Part shown: positions 21,550 through 29,990 of the stretch, piece after piece
How positions within the stretch are numbered: position 1 is the first letter of the stretch
Layout of the letters: every line of letters begins with the position of its first letter
Origin: Collinsella aerofaciens
GTDB lineage: Bacteria; Actinomycetota; Coriobacteriia; Coriobacteriales; Coriobacteriaceae
NCBI RefSeq assembly: GCF_015553355.1
Contig: NZ_JADNGN010000002.1
Span: 1-52,738 of the forward strand
DNA: 52,738 nucleotides
Direction: 5' to 3'
Translations under genes and position numbers: made by a program
Notes under the pieces: generated by a model
Database searches by the model: none
Seen by the model: the letters and a program-made list of their open reading frames with translations, nothing else
What the model was told of the DNA's origin: nothing

Positions 21550-22272
21550 TTACTTAAGGTAGCCGTCCGCACGAAGCTTCTTGAGGTCCGAATCCTTGAC
21601 CTCGCAGCCGGCGGGCAGCACCATGAACACGCGGTCGCCCACCTCCTTGACCGTGGCACCCAGACCGCAGGCAAAGCCGTAAGAGAAGTCCAAGACGCGC
21701 TTGGCAACTTCGGTGCGTACGCCCACAAAAATCAGTGCGACAGGCTGCTTGGTGCGAACGCGGCGCACCACGGTCTCCACGTCGTCATAGCTCTCGGGGC
21801 GCAGGACATAGGCCGGCAGCTGCGGTGTGGCGTTGATGATATTGCTCGCATAGGCCGAGGCATCGCTCGGTGCAGCCGCGGGCGCAGCGGCGGCACGGGC
21901 GCGGGTGTTCTCGGCGTAGCTAGACGGCGTGTCATAGGCACCAGGACGATAACCGCTCGCAACACTGTCCTGCGAGCGCGAAGGCGGGTTATACGTCGTG
22001 GCATGGCGGGAGTCATCGCCGACCAGCTGACCGGAGCGCGTATACACGGCAACCGACTCAGCTTCACCGCGGCGCGTCTGACCAAGCAGGCCGTTGCTCG
22101 GCTCGTCTTGGGTGTAGAAGCCCTCGCCCGAAGCACCACTGTAGCCGTTGCCCTGATAACTATCGTCATAGCCGTCATCGTAGCCGTAGTCGTCGTCCTG
22201 GCCATAACCCTGGTCGTAACCCTGCTGGCCGCCCAGGTGCATCTTATTTTTAATCTCGTCAAGGAAGCCCAT
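21550..22272 (-). CDS. sepF: Cell division protein SepF
   Basis: Membrane anchor and bundling factor for FtsZ; it replaces FtsA in bacteria that lack it, and no ftsA is present here. The 240-residue protein has the amphipathic membrane-binding N terminus MGFLDEIKNKM. It then has a long disordered Gly/Tyr/Asp/Gln-rich linker (about 12-140) and the C-terminal SepF domain (about 145-240; YVLRPESYDDVETVVRRVRTK, VLDFSYGFACGLGATVKEVG, VFMVLPAGCEV). The linker is longer than usual. The ATG at 22272 has GAGAGGA upstream; the 17-codon longer frame lacks an SD. yggT follows 15 nt after its stop. Confidence 0.95.
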   Translation of the reverse strand: MGFLDEIKNKMHLGGQQGYDQGYGQDDDYGYDDGYDDSYQGNGYSGASGEGFYTQDEPSNGLLGQTRRGEAESVAVYTRSGQLVGDDSRHATTYNPPSRSQDSVASGYRPGAYDTPSSYAENTRARAAAAPAAAPSDASAYASNIINATPQLPAYVLRPESYDDVETVVRRVRTKQPVALIFVGVRTEVAKRVLDFSYGFACGLGATVKEVGDRVFMVLPAGCEVKDSDLKKLRADGYLK

Positions 22273-22332
22273 GGTTGTGTCCTCTCGCGGTTTAGTGCAG
22301 GCGCCCCGATAATCAGTGCGCACTTCAGAGCC

Positions 22333-23070
22333 TTATTTTACTGCAAACTCCGGGCTAAATACTACCCTGCCCAGGCGAACGAGCGTAGAGCCCTCCTCAA
22401 GGGCAGGCTCAAAGTCTTCGCTCATGCCGCAGGAAAGCTCAGGCAGGTTCAAATCGGGATGCGCCGCCTCCAGCTCATCCCTCAGCTCACGAAGCCCCGC
22501 AAAGGTGCGGCGTGCCACATCCTTATTCCCCCGGGGCGCCATAGTCATAAGCCCCTGTACGCAAATTCCCTCAAGTTCCGCAAGCTCACCCGCGGCGGCG
22601 CGAATCTCATCGGGCGAAAAGCCTCCCTTCGACTCCTCACCACTCACATTGACCTCAATGAGCACACGCTGGGGGCCGGCGAGTTCGCCTGCCTCAATCT
22701 TGCGGGCAGCACGGCTCGAGATCGCCTGCGCCAGATGCAGCGAACCCACCGAGTGAATCAGCTCGGCTGAGCCCAGCACCGCATTGATCTTATTGGTCTG
22801 CAGGTTGCCGATCATATCGAAGCGCACCTCGGGCAGCTCCGGATGCTCCGCCAAACCTGTGAGCTTGCGAACCAGCTCCTGCGGGCGATTCTCGGCAAAA
22901 TGGCGATATCCCGCCTGGATGGCGGCAACGGTCTCATCGACACCAACGGTCTTGGACACGGCAATGAGGCGCGCGGCGTCGTGGGGACGGCCTGCGCGAT
23001 CGAGCGCCGCATAAAAACGTTCCAGAATCTGCTCGCGGCGAGCGCGCATCAAGTCCAAATAGTTATCCAT
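22333..23070 (-). CDS. YggS-family pyridoxal phosphate homeostasis protein
   Basis: PLP-binding protein of the YggS/YlmE/PROSC family, which buffers PLP in the cytosol; it has the alanine-racemase barrel fold without enzymatic domains. The 245-residue protein shows LIAVSKTVG with the PLP lysine at about residue 40, HFAENRPQELVRK, FDMIGNLQTNKI, LIEVNVSGEESKGG, GLMTMAP and SCGMSEDFEPA near the end. The ATG at 23070 has GGAGG upstream; a longer open frame is not used. It sits directly before sepF, the standard ylmE-sepF order, but is separated from pgeF (ylmD) by the pst-phoU genes. Confidence 0.94.
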   Translation of the reverse strand: MDNYLDLMRARREQILERFYAALDRAGRPHDAARLIAVSKTVGVDETVAAIQAGYRHFAENRPQELVRKLTGLAEHPELPEVRFDMIGNLQTNKINAVLGSAELIHSVGSLHLAQAISSRAARKIEAGELAGPQRVLIEVNVSGEESKGGFSPDEIRAAAGELAELEGICVQGLMTMAPRGNKDVARRTFAGLRELRDELEAAHPDLNLPELSCGMSEDFEPALEEGSTLVRLGRVVFSPEFAVK

Positions 23071-23120
23071 TGCCAATCGCCTCCGCTGACAGCCAAACAA
23101 GTAGCCCCATGCTATCGCAA

Positions 23121-23152
23121 GAGCGCGGCCCCGCATGTGCAAGGCCGCGCTC
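23121..23152 (-). terminator. GC-rich hairpin after phoU
   Basis: A perfect 10-bp stem GAGCGCGGCC/GGCCGCGCTC with a 12-nt loop lies 38 nt after the phoU stop and 50 nt before yggS. The following TTGCGATAG is a poor U-tract, so it may end or only dampen transcripts of the phosphate operon. Confidence 0.5.
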
Positions 23153-23189
23153 ACTTAGGTATTTACAATCTTTCGACGAACGGAATTAC

Positions 23190-24047
23190 TTACTCCTCGT
23201 CGTCCTCGCCATCGTCCTCGTCCTCAAGATGATCGAGCAGGTAGCGAAGACCCTCGCTGACCTCGTTAGTGGGCACCTTGGCAACGTAGCGAGCGTCGAC
23301 GGCGGGCCTCATGATAACACCCTCGCCCGAAGGCACGCGCATGCTCTCGAGCTCATCCTCATCAGTGCAGGCGATATCACCGGCAGTCATACGCTGTCCG
23401 GTCAACAGGAAGGTCAGACGGCAGGCGGCATCGATGGAAATCGAGGCGATGCGATCGAGATAGCGCGATACCATGATGGCGCGGCGCAGGTCGTCATAGT
23501 TGCTGTCGTCGTCCATAAAATCGCCCGTGTCCATGCGGTTAAAGGTGCGGAAGAACTTCTCGTAGGCGGCGTGCACTGGCTCGTCCTCGACGGCCAAGTT
23601 GCAGATGATGGACATGTCGTTGGTGACGAGCGCAGAAAGCGAAGAGCCCAGCACCTGGTAGACGGCCTCAGCCTCGGCCTCGACCGTGCCGACAAGCTCC
23701 TTGGGCAGCGAGATGTCGGCCTTGATCATATGACGCGTGGCGCGGCAAATCTGGCGAACCTTATCGGTCATGCGCTGCAGGTTAAAGTCGACGTAGATGA
23801 TCGTCTGCAGCAAGCGGAAGTCGGAGGCGACCGGTGACTGCGTGGCAATCAGGTTGTAGCAGACGGCCTCCAGGTTGGCGCAGCGTGCGTCAATCGAAAG
23901 CGTGCGCTTCTTGGTCTTGGTGGCGAGCTTGCGGTCGTCGGTCACATAGGCCTTCACGGCATCGTGGAGGGCCAGATCGACGGCCTCGTAGATGCTCAGC
24001 ATCTCGTGACGGGCCTCGATGAGCTGACGGGAAAACAGTTTGCGCAT
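23190..24047 (-). CDS. phoU: Phosphate transport regulator PhoU with acidic C-terminal extension
   Basis: Negative regulator that links the Pst transporter to the phosphate-sensing histidine kinase and limits phosphate uptake. Residues 1-215 form the two three-helix PhoU repeats with metal-binding motifs (RCANLEAVCYNLIATQSPVASDFR; RYLDRIASISIDAACRLTF). The normal family length is about 215-230; this protein has 285 residues. The extra 60 include a predicted strand-rich part and the acidic end EDEDDGEDDEE. TTGGAG precedes the ATG. It lies 92 nt downstream of pstB in the same direction, as in most pst operons. Confidence 0.93.
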   Translation of the reverse strand: MRKLFSRQLIEARHEMLSIYEAVDLALHDAVKAYVTDDRKLATKTKKRTLSIDARCANLEAVCYNLIATQSPVASDFRLLQTIIYVDFNLQRMTDKVRQICRATRHMIKADISLPKELVGTVEAEAEAVYQVLGSSLSALVTNDMSIICNLAVEDEPVHAAYEKFFRTFNRMDTGDFMDDDSNYDDLRRAIMVSRYLDRIASISIDAACRLTFLLTGQRMTAGDIACTDEDELESMRVPSGEGVIMRPAVDARYVAKVPTNEVSEGLRYLLDHLEDEDDGEDDEE

Positions 24048-24139
24048 GGTTCACTCCAATCAGTTGGGTGCGGTCATGCCGCCCGCACAGTGAATACGCA
24101 CCGGACCAGATCCGATCGGCTTGGGACTAGTCGCACCGA

Positions 24140-24943
<804 letters not shown>

Positions 24944-24955
24944 GGGACTCCTTAA

Positions 24956-25861
24956 CTAGCGACGCTTACGCGACAGGAAGCGCGCAAACAGGTTGAAGGC
25001 CAAAATGATCACCATCAGCAAGAGCGCAGTGCCGTAGGCTGCGTTCATGTTGATGCCGTCGTTGGCAAGCAGGTACAGGTGAACCGTCATGGGGCGGCCG
25101 GAATCGAGCGGCGAAATAGGCAGGTTGATGGCCTGGCCCATGGTGTAGAGCACCACCGCGGTCTCGCCAATGGCACGGCCGATGGCGAGGACGATGCCCG
25201 TGGCAATACGGCCAAAGGCAGAAGGAAGCACGATCTTGGAGACAACCTGCCACTTGGTGGCGCCCAGGCCGTACGCGCCCCAACGGATATAGCGCGGAAC
25301 GGCGCGAATGGCCTCTTCGGTGGTGCGCATGACGATGGGGAGCATCAAGAGCGCGAGTGCCAGAGCGGCAGAGACCATCGAAAGGCCCAGGCCCATAGCC
25401 TCGACAAACAAGGCGTAGCCAAACAGGCCCATAACGATGGAGGGCACCGAGGCCAAAGCGTCAGCAGCGTAGCGAATGAGCTCGACGACCTTGCCCTGCT
25501 TGGCGTACTCGGCCAGATAGACGGCTGCCAGCACAGCGATCGGCGTGCAGATAAGCATGGCGAGCGCCGTCACGTAGACGGTCGAGACGATCGTGGGCCA
25601 AATACCGCCCTCGGCGTTGACGCCCTGGGGCCAACCGAAGATAAAGTCGAGCGAGATGTGTGGCAGGCCGTTGATGACCACGTAGGCGATGATAGCGACC
25701 AGCACCAGCGTGGTGATGTAGGCAGCGGCACGGAACACGCCAAGCATGATCTTGTTGGACAGGTCCTTGTTGATGCGGCCCTTCTTGCCGTGGGAAAGGG
25801 CACGCTTGATGCGCTCGCGCGACGAGGTCGTATCGACCGTCGTGTCAACGGAATCGGACAT
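24956..25861 (-). CDS. pstA: Phosphate ABC transporter permease PstA
   Basis: Membrane subunit of the phosphate importer. The 301-residue protein has a charged cytosolic N terminus of about 40 residues, then six predicted helices. The coupling-helix region near EEAIRAVPRYIRWGAYGLGATKWQVVSKIVLPSAFGRIATGIVLAIGRAIGET contains the EAA motif. Its start is 3 nt after the pstC stop and its stop is 12 nt before pstB, so translation is probably coupled. It pairs with PstC as the heterodimeric channel. Confidence 0.96.
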   Translation of the reverse strand: MSDSVDTTVDTTSSRERIKRALSHGKKGRINKDLSNKIMLGVFRAAAYITTLVLVAIIAYVVINGLPHISLDFIFGWPQGVNAEGGIWPTIVSTVYVTALAMLICTPIAVLAAVYLAEYAKQGKVVELIRYAADALASVPSIVMGLFGYALFVEAMGLGLSMVSAALALALLMLPIVMRTTEEAIRAVPRYIRWGAYGLGATKWQVVSKIVLPSAFGRIATGIVLAIGRAIGETAVVLYTMGQAINLPISPLDSGRPMTVHLYLLANDGINMNAAYGTALLLMVIILAFNLFARFLSRKRR

Positions 25862-25864
25862 AGC

Positions 25865-26791
25865 CTACCCCCTCTTCTTCTTGGAAATCAGACGGACGAT
25901 GCCCACCAGCGTGGCGGAGATGATAAACAGGACCACACCCATGCCGAACAGCGCCGAGCGGTGCAGACCCGAGGAATAGCTCATGTCGAGCGCAATCTGG
26001 CTCGTGAGCGTCGAGATGGGGCTCGCAATGCTGTCGGGAATAACCGGGGCGTTACCTACGACCATGAGCACGGCCATGGTCTCGCCGATGGCACGGCCCA
26101 TACCCAGCACGATGGCATCAACGATACCCAGCTTCGCGGCAGGTAGCACGACCTTATAGATGGTCTGCCACTTGGTGGCGCCCATGGCATACGATGCCTC
26201 GCGAATGCCCATGGGAATGGAATTGAGAGCATCGATGGTGAGCGTGGTGATGGTAGGGACGATCATGATGGCGAGCACAAACCACGCCGTCAGCGCACCA
26301 AAACCAAGGCCGCCGGTCAGTTGTGCGATAAACGGGCGGATGATGATCATGCCAAAGAAGCCGTAGATGATGGAGGGTATGCCCGCCAGCAGGTCAACGG
26401 CAGGGCTGATGAGCTTGCGCACGCGCTTGCTGGCAATCTCGACCAGGTAAACGGCCGTACCCACGCCCAGCGGCACGCCCATGGCGAGCGCACCGACGGT
26501 CACCAGACCCGAGCCGGCAAGCAGCGACAAGATGCCGTAGTGGCCCTCAGAGGGCGCCCACGTAAAGCTAAAGAAATCCGCCAGACCGATGTCGGTAAAG
26601 ACGGGCAGCGCCGAGTACGTGGTAAAGACAAAAATCAAGATGACGGTAACGACCGCCAAGAACGCGCAGGCAAAGAAGATCCACTTCAGCGCCTTCTCCT
26701 TGATATAGGTACTGCGCGATACGAGCGCCAGCTCGCGCTTCTTGGGCGCCTGAGCATTCTGCTCAGTCTGGGAGTTTTCCTGTGCTTCCAT
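25865..26791 (-). CDS. pstC: Phosphate ABC transporter permease PstC
   Basis: Second membrane subunit of the phosphate importer. The 308-residue protein has a polar N terminus of about 35 residues, six predicted helices and the EAA loop (MGIREASYAMGATKWQTIYKVVLPAAKLGIVDAIVLGMGRAIGETMA). The ATG at 26791 begins one nucleotide after the pstS stop and has GGGGAG upstream; a GTG three codons earlier overlaps pstS and is less likely. The tight spacing shows an operon with pstS and pstA. Confidence 0.96.
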   Translation of the reverse strand: MEAQENSQTEQNAQAPKKRELALVSRSTYIKEKALKWIFFACAFLAVVTVILIFVFTTYSALPVFTDIGLADFFSFTWAPSEGHYGILSLLAGSGLVTVGALAMGVPLGVGTAVYLVEIASKRVRKLISPAVDLLAGIPSIIYGFFGMIIIRPFIAQLTGGLGFGALTAWFVLAIMIVPTITTLTIDALNSIPMGIREASYAMGATKWQTIYKVVLPAAKLGIVDAIVLGMGRAIGETMAVLMVVGNAPVIPDSIASPISTLTSQIALDMSYSSGLHRSALFGMGVVLFIISATLVGIVRLISKKKRG

Positions 26792-26792
26792 G

Positions 26793-27629
26793 CTACTCAC
26801 TCCCCTTCTCGTCGTTGGTGACGGGAATAAAGCCCGCCTCGCGAATCTGCTTGTCCATCTTTTCGGACGTCACGTAGTCGATGTAATCCTGCGCCTGCTG
26901 CGAAGGCGCACCCTTCACAAAGAAGTAAAGGTCGCGCGAGATGGGATAGCCGCCACTCGCGACCGTCTTCTCGGACGCCTCAACATGATTGACCGAGACA
27001 GCCTTGACCGAGGTCTTGGCGTTGAGGCTATCGACGAAGCCCAGCGAAATGTAGCCGATGGCCCCACGCGAACGAGATACCACGTCGCGCACCTGGCCCG
27101 TACCCGAAAGAACAGCCGAGCGGCGATCGAACGGCGTGCCATCCATCACGATGGTACGGAAGGCCTCGCGCGTACCGGACGCCTCGTCTCGGTTGATGAC
27201 CTGAATCCTCAGGTCCTCGCCACCGACCTCTTTCCAATTGGTAATCTTGCCGGCGTAGATATCGCGGAGCTGCTCGGTCGAGAGGTTATCGACGGGGTTG
27301 TCGTCGTTCACGATGACCGCAATACCGTCGTGGGCAATGACGATGGGAGTCAGGCCCAGATCCTGTTCGTCGGCATTGAGTCCACGGGAGGAGCTGGCGA
27401 TATCGGACGCGCCGGCGCTGACGGCCTCGATCCCAGCGGAAGAACCCAAACCGGAAACGAGCACGTCGATGCCGGTCTCCTCCTTAAAGCCCTCGGCCGC
27501 AATCTCGGCGATAGGAAGGCAGGTCGTGGAGCCGGCCACGGTAATGGAAGAGGTAGAAGATCCCGAAGAACAGGCGCACAGCGTAAGCGTAAGCACAGCG
27601 GCGCTCAGGACCGATACGATCTTTCTCAT
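26793..27629 (-). CDS. pstS: Phosphate-binding lipoprotein PstS
   Basis: Captures phosphate outside the membrane and delivers it to PstCA. The 278-residue protein has a lipoprotein signal peptide (MRKIVSVLSAAVLTLTLCAC; lipid-anchored Cys at about residue 20), then the phosphate-binding fold with VAGSTTCLPIAE, GLGSSAGIEAV, ASDIASSSRG and RDEASGTREAF (the conserved SGT contact). The ATG overlaps the pgeF stop in the sequence ATGA, and there is no strong SD of its own. Translation is probably coupled to pgeF, an unusual pairing for a phosphate operon. Confidence 0.95.
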   Translation of the reverse strand: MRKIVSVLSAAVLTLTLCACSSGSSTSSITVAGSTTCLPIAEIAAEGFKEETGIDVLVSGLGSSAGIEAVSAGASDIASSSRGLNADEQDLGLTPIVIAHDGIAVIVNDDNPVDNLSTEQLRDIYAGKITNWKEVGGEDLRIQVINRDEASGTREAFRTIVMDGTPFDRRSAVLSGTGQVRDVVSRSRGAIGYISLGFVDSLNAKTSVKAVSVNHVEASEKTVASGGYPISRDLYFFVKGAPSQQAQDYIDYVTSEKMDKQIREAGFIPVTNDEKGSE

Positions 27630-28426
27630 AGCATCACGCCGATCGCAGCATGGCGCCCACAGGTGCCGTCCTCGTTACGGTAGGAATAAAAGCGGTCGTT
27701 CTGACGCACGGTCGAAAGCTGGGTATCCACGATATTATCCGCGTCGACACCGACATCTACCAGCGCCTCGCGAATGGCAGCGGAAAGATCGAGCATGCGA
27801 GAGGTATTCGCATCGATGCAAGAGAACTCGGCGGCAAAGCGATCCATGAGTTCCTGGGATACCTCATATTCGTCACCCAAGATATGGGGGCCGATATAGG
27901 CGGAAACGTCGCCCGCATCGCAGCCGGCAGCATCGCAAAGCGCCTGGCACGCCTTGGCGGAAATACGTGCAATCGTGCCCTTCCAACCGGAGTGCACCAC
28001 GGCAAATCCGCCGGGGGCCACCAGCACCACGGGAACGCAGTCGGCAAAGCAGAGCAGCACGGGCACGTTATGCGCCGTGCAGACGATGGCATCACAGCCC
28101 TCGGCAATCTGCTCGCGAACGTCCTCAAGGTCATCGGCGCCGTTCGAGGTCACCGCAACGATATGATCACCATGGACCTGATTGGGAACGAGCAGGTTGT
28201 GCTCGCACTCGGCGGCACCCATAGCCTCGAGCGCACGACAACGATTTTCTTGAACAGCAAAGGGGTCATCGCCAACATGCGAGCCCAAGTTGAGTGAGGA
28301 GTACGCATCTTCGGAAACGCCACCGGCGCGCTCGGTGAAGGCAAAGCGAACATCGGATGTCGCGCCCTCCACCAACGTAACTCCATCATGGTCGACACGC
28401 GAAACTTTGTCCGCACGTGCTGCCAT
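27626..28426 (-). CDS. pgeF: Multicopper-oxidase-like purine nucleoside phosphorylase/laccase-domain protein
   Basis: Member of the YfiH/YlmD (PgeF) family; characterised members act on purine nucleosides or remove misincorporated serine from peptidoglycan precursors, so function is known only at family level. The 266-residue protein has the conserved NQVHGDHIV, LLCFADCVPVVL and VVHSGWKGT metal-site motifs. The ATG at 28426 has AGGAGG 8 nt upstream. It follows ftsZ (separated by a terminator) as ylmD normally does, but is fused by a 4-bp overlap to pstS. A PHO-box-like repeat and a -10 element lie upstream, so the gene may be driven by phosphate starvation. Confidence 0.92.
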   Translation of the reverse strand: MAARADKVSRVDHDGVTLVEGATSDVRFAFTERAGGVSEDAYSSLNLGSHVGDDPFAVQENRCRALEAMGAAECEHNLLVPNQVHGDHIVAVTSNGADDLEDVREQIAEGCDAIVCTAHNVPVLLCFADCVPVVLVAPGGFAVVHSGWKGTIARISAKACQALCDAAGCDAGDVSAYIGPHILGDEYEVSQELMDRFAAEFSCIDANTSRMLDLSAAIREALVDVGVDADNIVDTQLSTVRQNDRFYSYRNEDGTCGRHAAIGVML

Positions 28427-28478
28427 ACTAAAGCCTCCTAATAACACAAGTACCGCGGCATCGCCGCTACAGCCCGCG

Positions 28479-28549
28479 TTTATACGGCTGTCATACTTCT
28501 CTAAAAGGATACCTGCTGCGCTGAAGGCAATCGTAAAGGGAACGTAAAG
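28479..28549 (-). promoter_or_regulatory. PHO-box-like direct repeats and -10 element before pgeF-pst
   Basis: On the minus strand CTTTACG occurs twice with an exact 11-bp period (28543-28549 and 28532-28538), the spacing of PhoP-type direct-repeat operators. TATAAA (28479-28484) downstream is a good -10, preceded at 17 nt by the poor -35 CTTTTA, as expected for an activated promoter. pgeF starts 53 nt further on. The repeats are visible; PhoP binding is inference. Confidence 0.5.
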
Positions 28550-28577
28550 AGATTGGAGGTTCTAGTTTACAAAGTCG

Positions 28578-28610
28578 AAATAAAAAGGGCGCGTCCATAC
28601 GGACACGCCC
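28578..28610 (-). terminator. Terminator of ftsZ
   Basis: A 10-bp stem GGGCGTGTCC/GGACGCGCCC (one G-U) with loop GTAT is followed by TTTTTATTTC on the minus strand, 26 nt after the ftsZ stop. It separates ftsZ from the pgeF-pst transcript. Confidence 0.9.
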
Positions 28611-28636
28611 CTGTGCACAACAATGCAAAGAACGAC

Positions 28637-29791
28637 TTAGAAGCTACCGCGCTTCAGGAAGTCGGGAAGCTCGAACTGATCGTTGCCGAAGTTAGGAAGC
28701 TCGGTGCCACCGACGTTGCGGGTCGGAGCGGCCTGAGCCGGGCTCGTGGCAGGAGCGGTGCGCTGCGGCTCAGCGGAGGCAGCGGCCTTGCTCTGAGACT
28801 GCTGAGCAGCAAAGAGCTCGTCCTGACGGTTGACGTTGGAGTCGGAGAAGCCCGTAGCGATGACGGTGATACGCACCTGATCGCCCAGGGACTCGTCGAC
28901 AACGGTACCGAAGATGATGTTGGCCTCGGGGTCGACGGCGTTGGCGACAACGTCGGCGGCGTCGCTGATCTCCTGGATGCCCAGGTCCTTGGAACCGGCG
29001 ATGGAGAGCAGCACGCGCGTGGCACCATCGATGGAGCTCTCGAGCAGCGGGCTGGAGATGGCCTGCTGGGCAGCGTCGACGGCACGGGTGTCCCCAGAAG
29101 AGGTACCGATACCCATCATGGCGGTACCGGCCTGCTTCATGATGGTCTTAACATCGGCGAAGTCCAGGTTGATGATACCGGGGACGGTGATGAGGTCGGT
29201 GATGCCCTGGGTGCCCTGGGAAAGGACGCCATCGGCAATCGCGAAGGCCTCGAGCATGGTGGTCTTCTTCTCGGCGATGTCGAGCAGCTTATCGTTAGGG
29301 ATGACGATCATGGTGTCGACGCAATCGGAGAGGGTCTTAATGCCCTCCTCGGCGCTCTTCTTGCGCTTGCGGCCCTCGAAGGTGAAGGGCTTGGTCACGA
29401 CGGCGACGGTCAGCGCACCGACCTCGTTCATCGCGATATCGGCAACGATGGGAGCAGCGCCGGTACCGGTGCCACCGCCCTCGCCGCAGGTGATGAACAC
29501 CATGTCGGCGCCAGCGAGCGCCTCGGCAATGTCGTCGCGGGACTCATCGGCAGCCTTGCGGCCAACCTCGGGGTTGGCGCCGGCGCCCAGGCCGCGGGTA
29601 AGGTCGGTGCCGATGTGCACCTTGATATCGGCATCAGAGATCGCGAGTGCCTGAGCATCGGTGTTGATGGCAACAAACTCGACGCCGCGGATGCCCTCTT
29701 CGATCATTCGATTGACCGCGTTGGTACCGCCGCCGCCGACGCCGACCACCTTAATGACGGCAAGGTAGTTGTTGATCTCTGTCTCGTGCAT
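28637..29791 (-). CDS. ftsZ: Cell division GTPase FtsZ
   Basis: Tubulin-like GTPase that forms the Z ring. The 384-residue protein has the GTP-binding [13 protein letters not shown], the tubulin signature [10 protein letters not shown], the synergy-loop region with [11 protein letters not shown], and a Gln/Ala/Pro linker (about 315-365). It ends with the conserved C-terminal tail [11 protein letters not shown] that binds SepF and other partners. The ATG at 29791 has GGAGGA upstream; a frame ten codons longer is not preferred. A palindrome and AT-rich DNA upstream suggest its own promoter between ftsQ and ftsZ. Confidence 0.98.
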   Translation of the reverse strand: MHETEINNYLAVIKVVGVGGGGTNAVNRMIEEGIRGVEFVAINTDAQALAISDADIKVHIGTDLTRGLGAGANPEVGRKAADESRDDIAEALAGADMVFITCGEGGGTGTGAAPIVADIAMNEVGALTVAVVTKPFTFEGRKRKKSAEEGIKTLSDCVDTMIVIPNDKLLDIAEKKTTMLEAFAIADGVLSQGTQGITDLITVPGIINLDFADVKTIMKQAGTAMMGIGTSSGDTRAVDAAQQAISSPLLESSIDGATRVLLSIAGSKDLGIQEISDAADVVANAVDPEANIIFGTVVDESLGDQVRITVIATGFSDSNVNRQDELFAAQQSQSKAAASAEPQRTAPATSPAQAAPTRNVGGTELPNFGNDQFELPDFLKRGSF

Positions 29792-29912
29792 GTCGGTCCT
29801 CCGAACAAAGGTTATAGCCATAGCATGGGTCGACCCCTGCGCACATTAACCTTCAGGTTGAAAGTAAATGCAAAGGTAAACCGTATTATGTTTGCACATT
29901 ATGAACGTATCA

Positions 29913-29926
29913 GTCAAATAATTGAC
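29913..29926. promoter_or_regulatory. Operator-like palindrome upstream of ftsZ
   Basis: GTCAAATAATTGAC is a perfect 5-bp-arm palindrome with a 4-bp centre, in the AT-rich gap about 120 nt before the ftsZ ATG. Minus-strand TTGACT overlaps it and CATAAT lies downstream, but their 21-nt spacing is too long for a standard promoter. Confidence 0.35.
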
Positions 29927-29990
29927 CGTGAAAACCAAACAAACCAGATAAACGGCGTGGTATGGCCCCTCAACAAAGCATCAACCAGCG

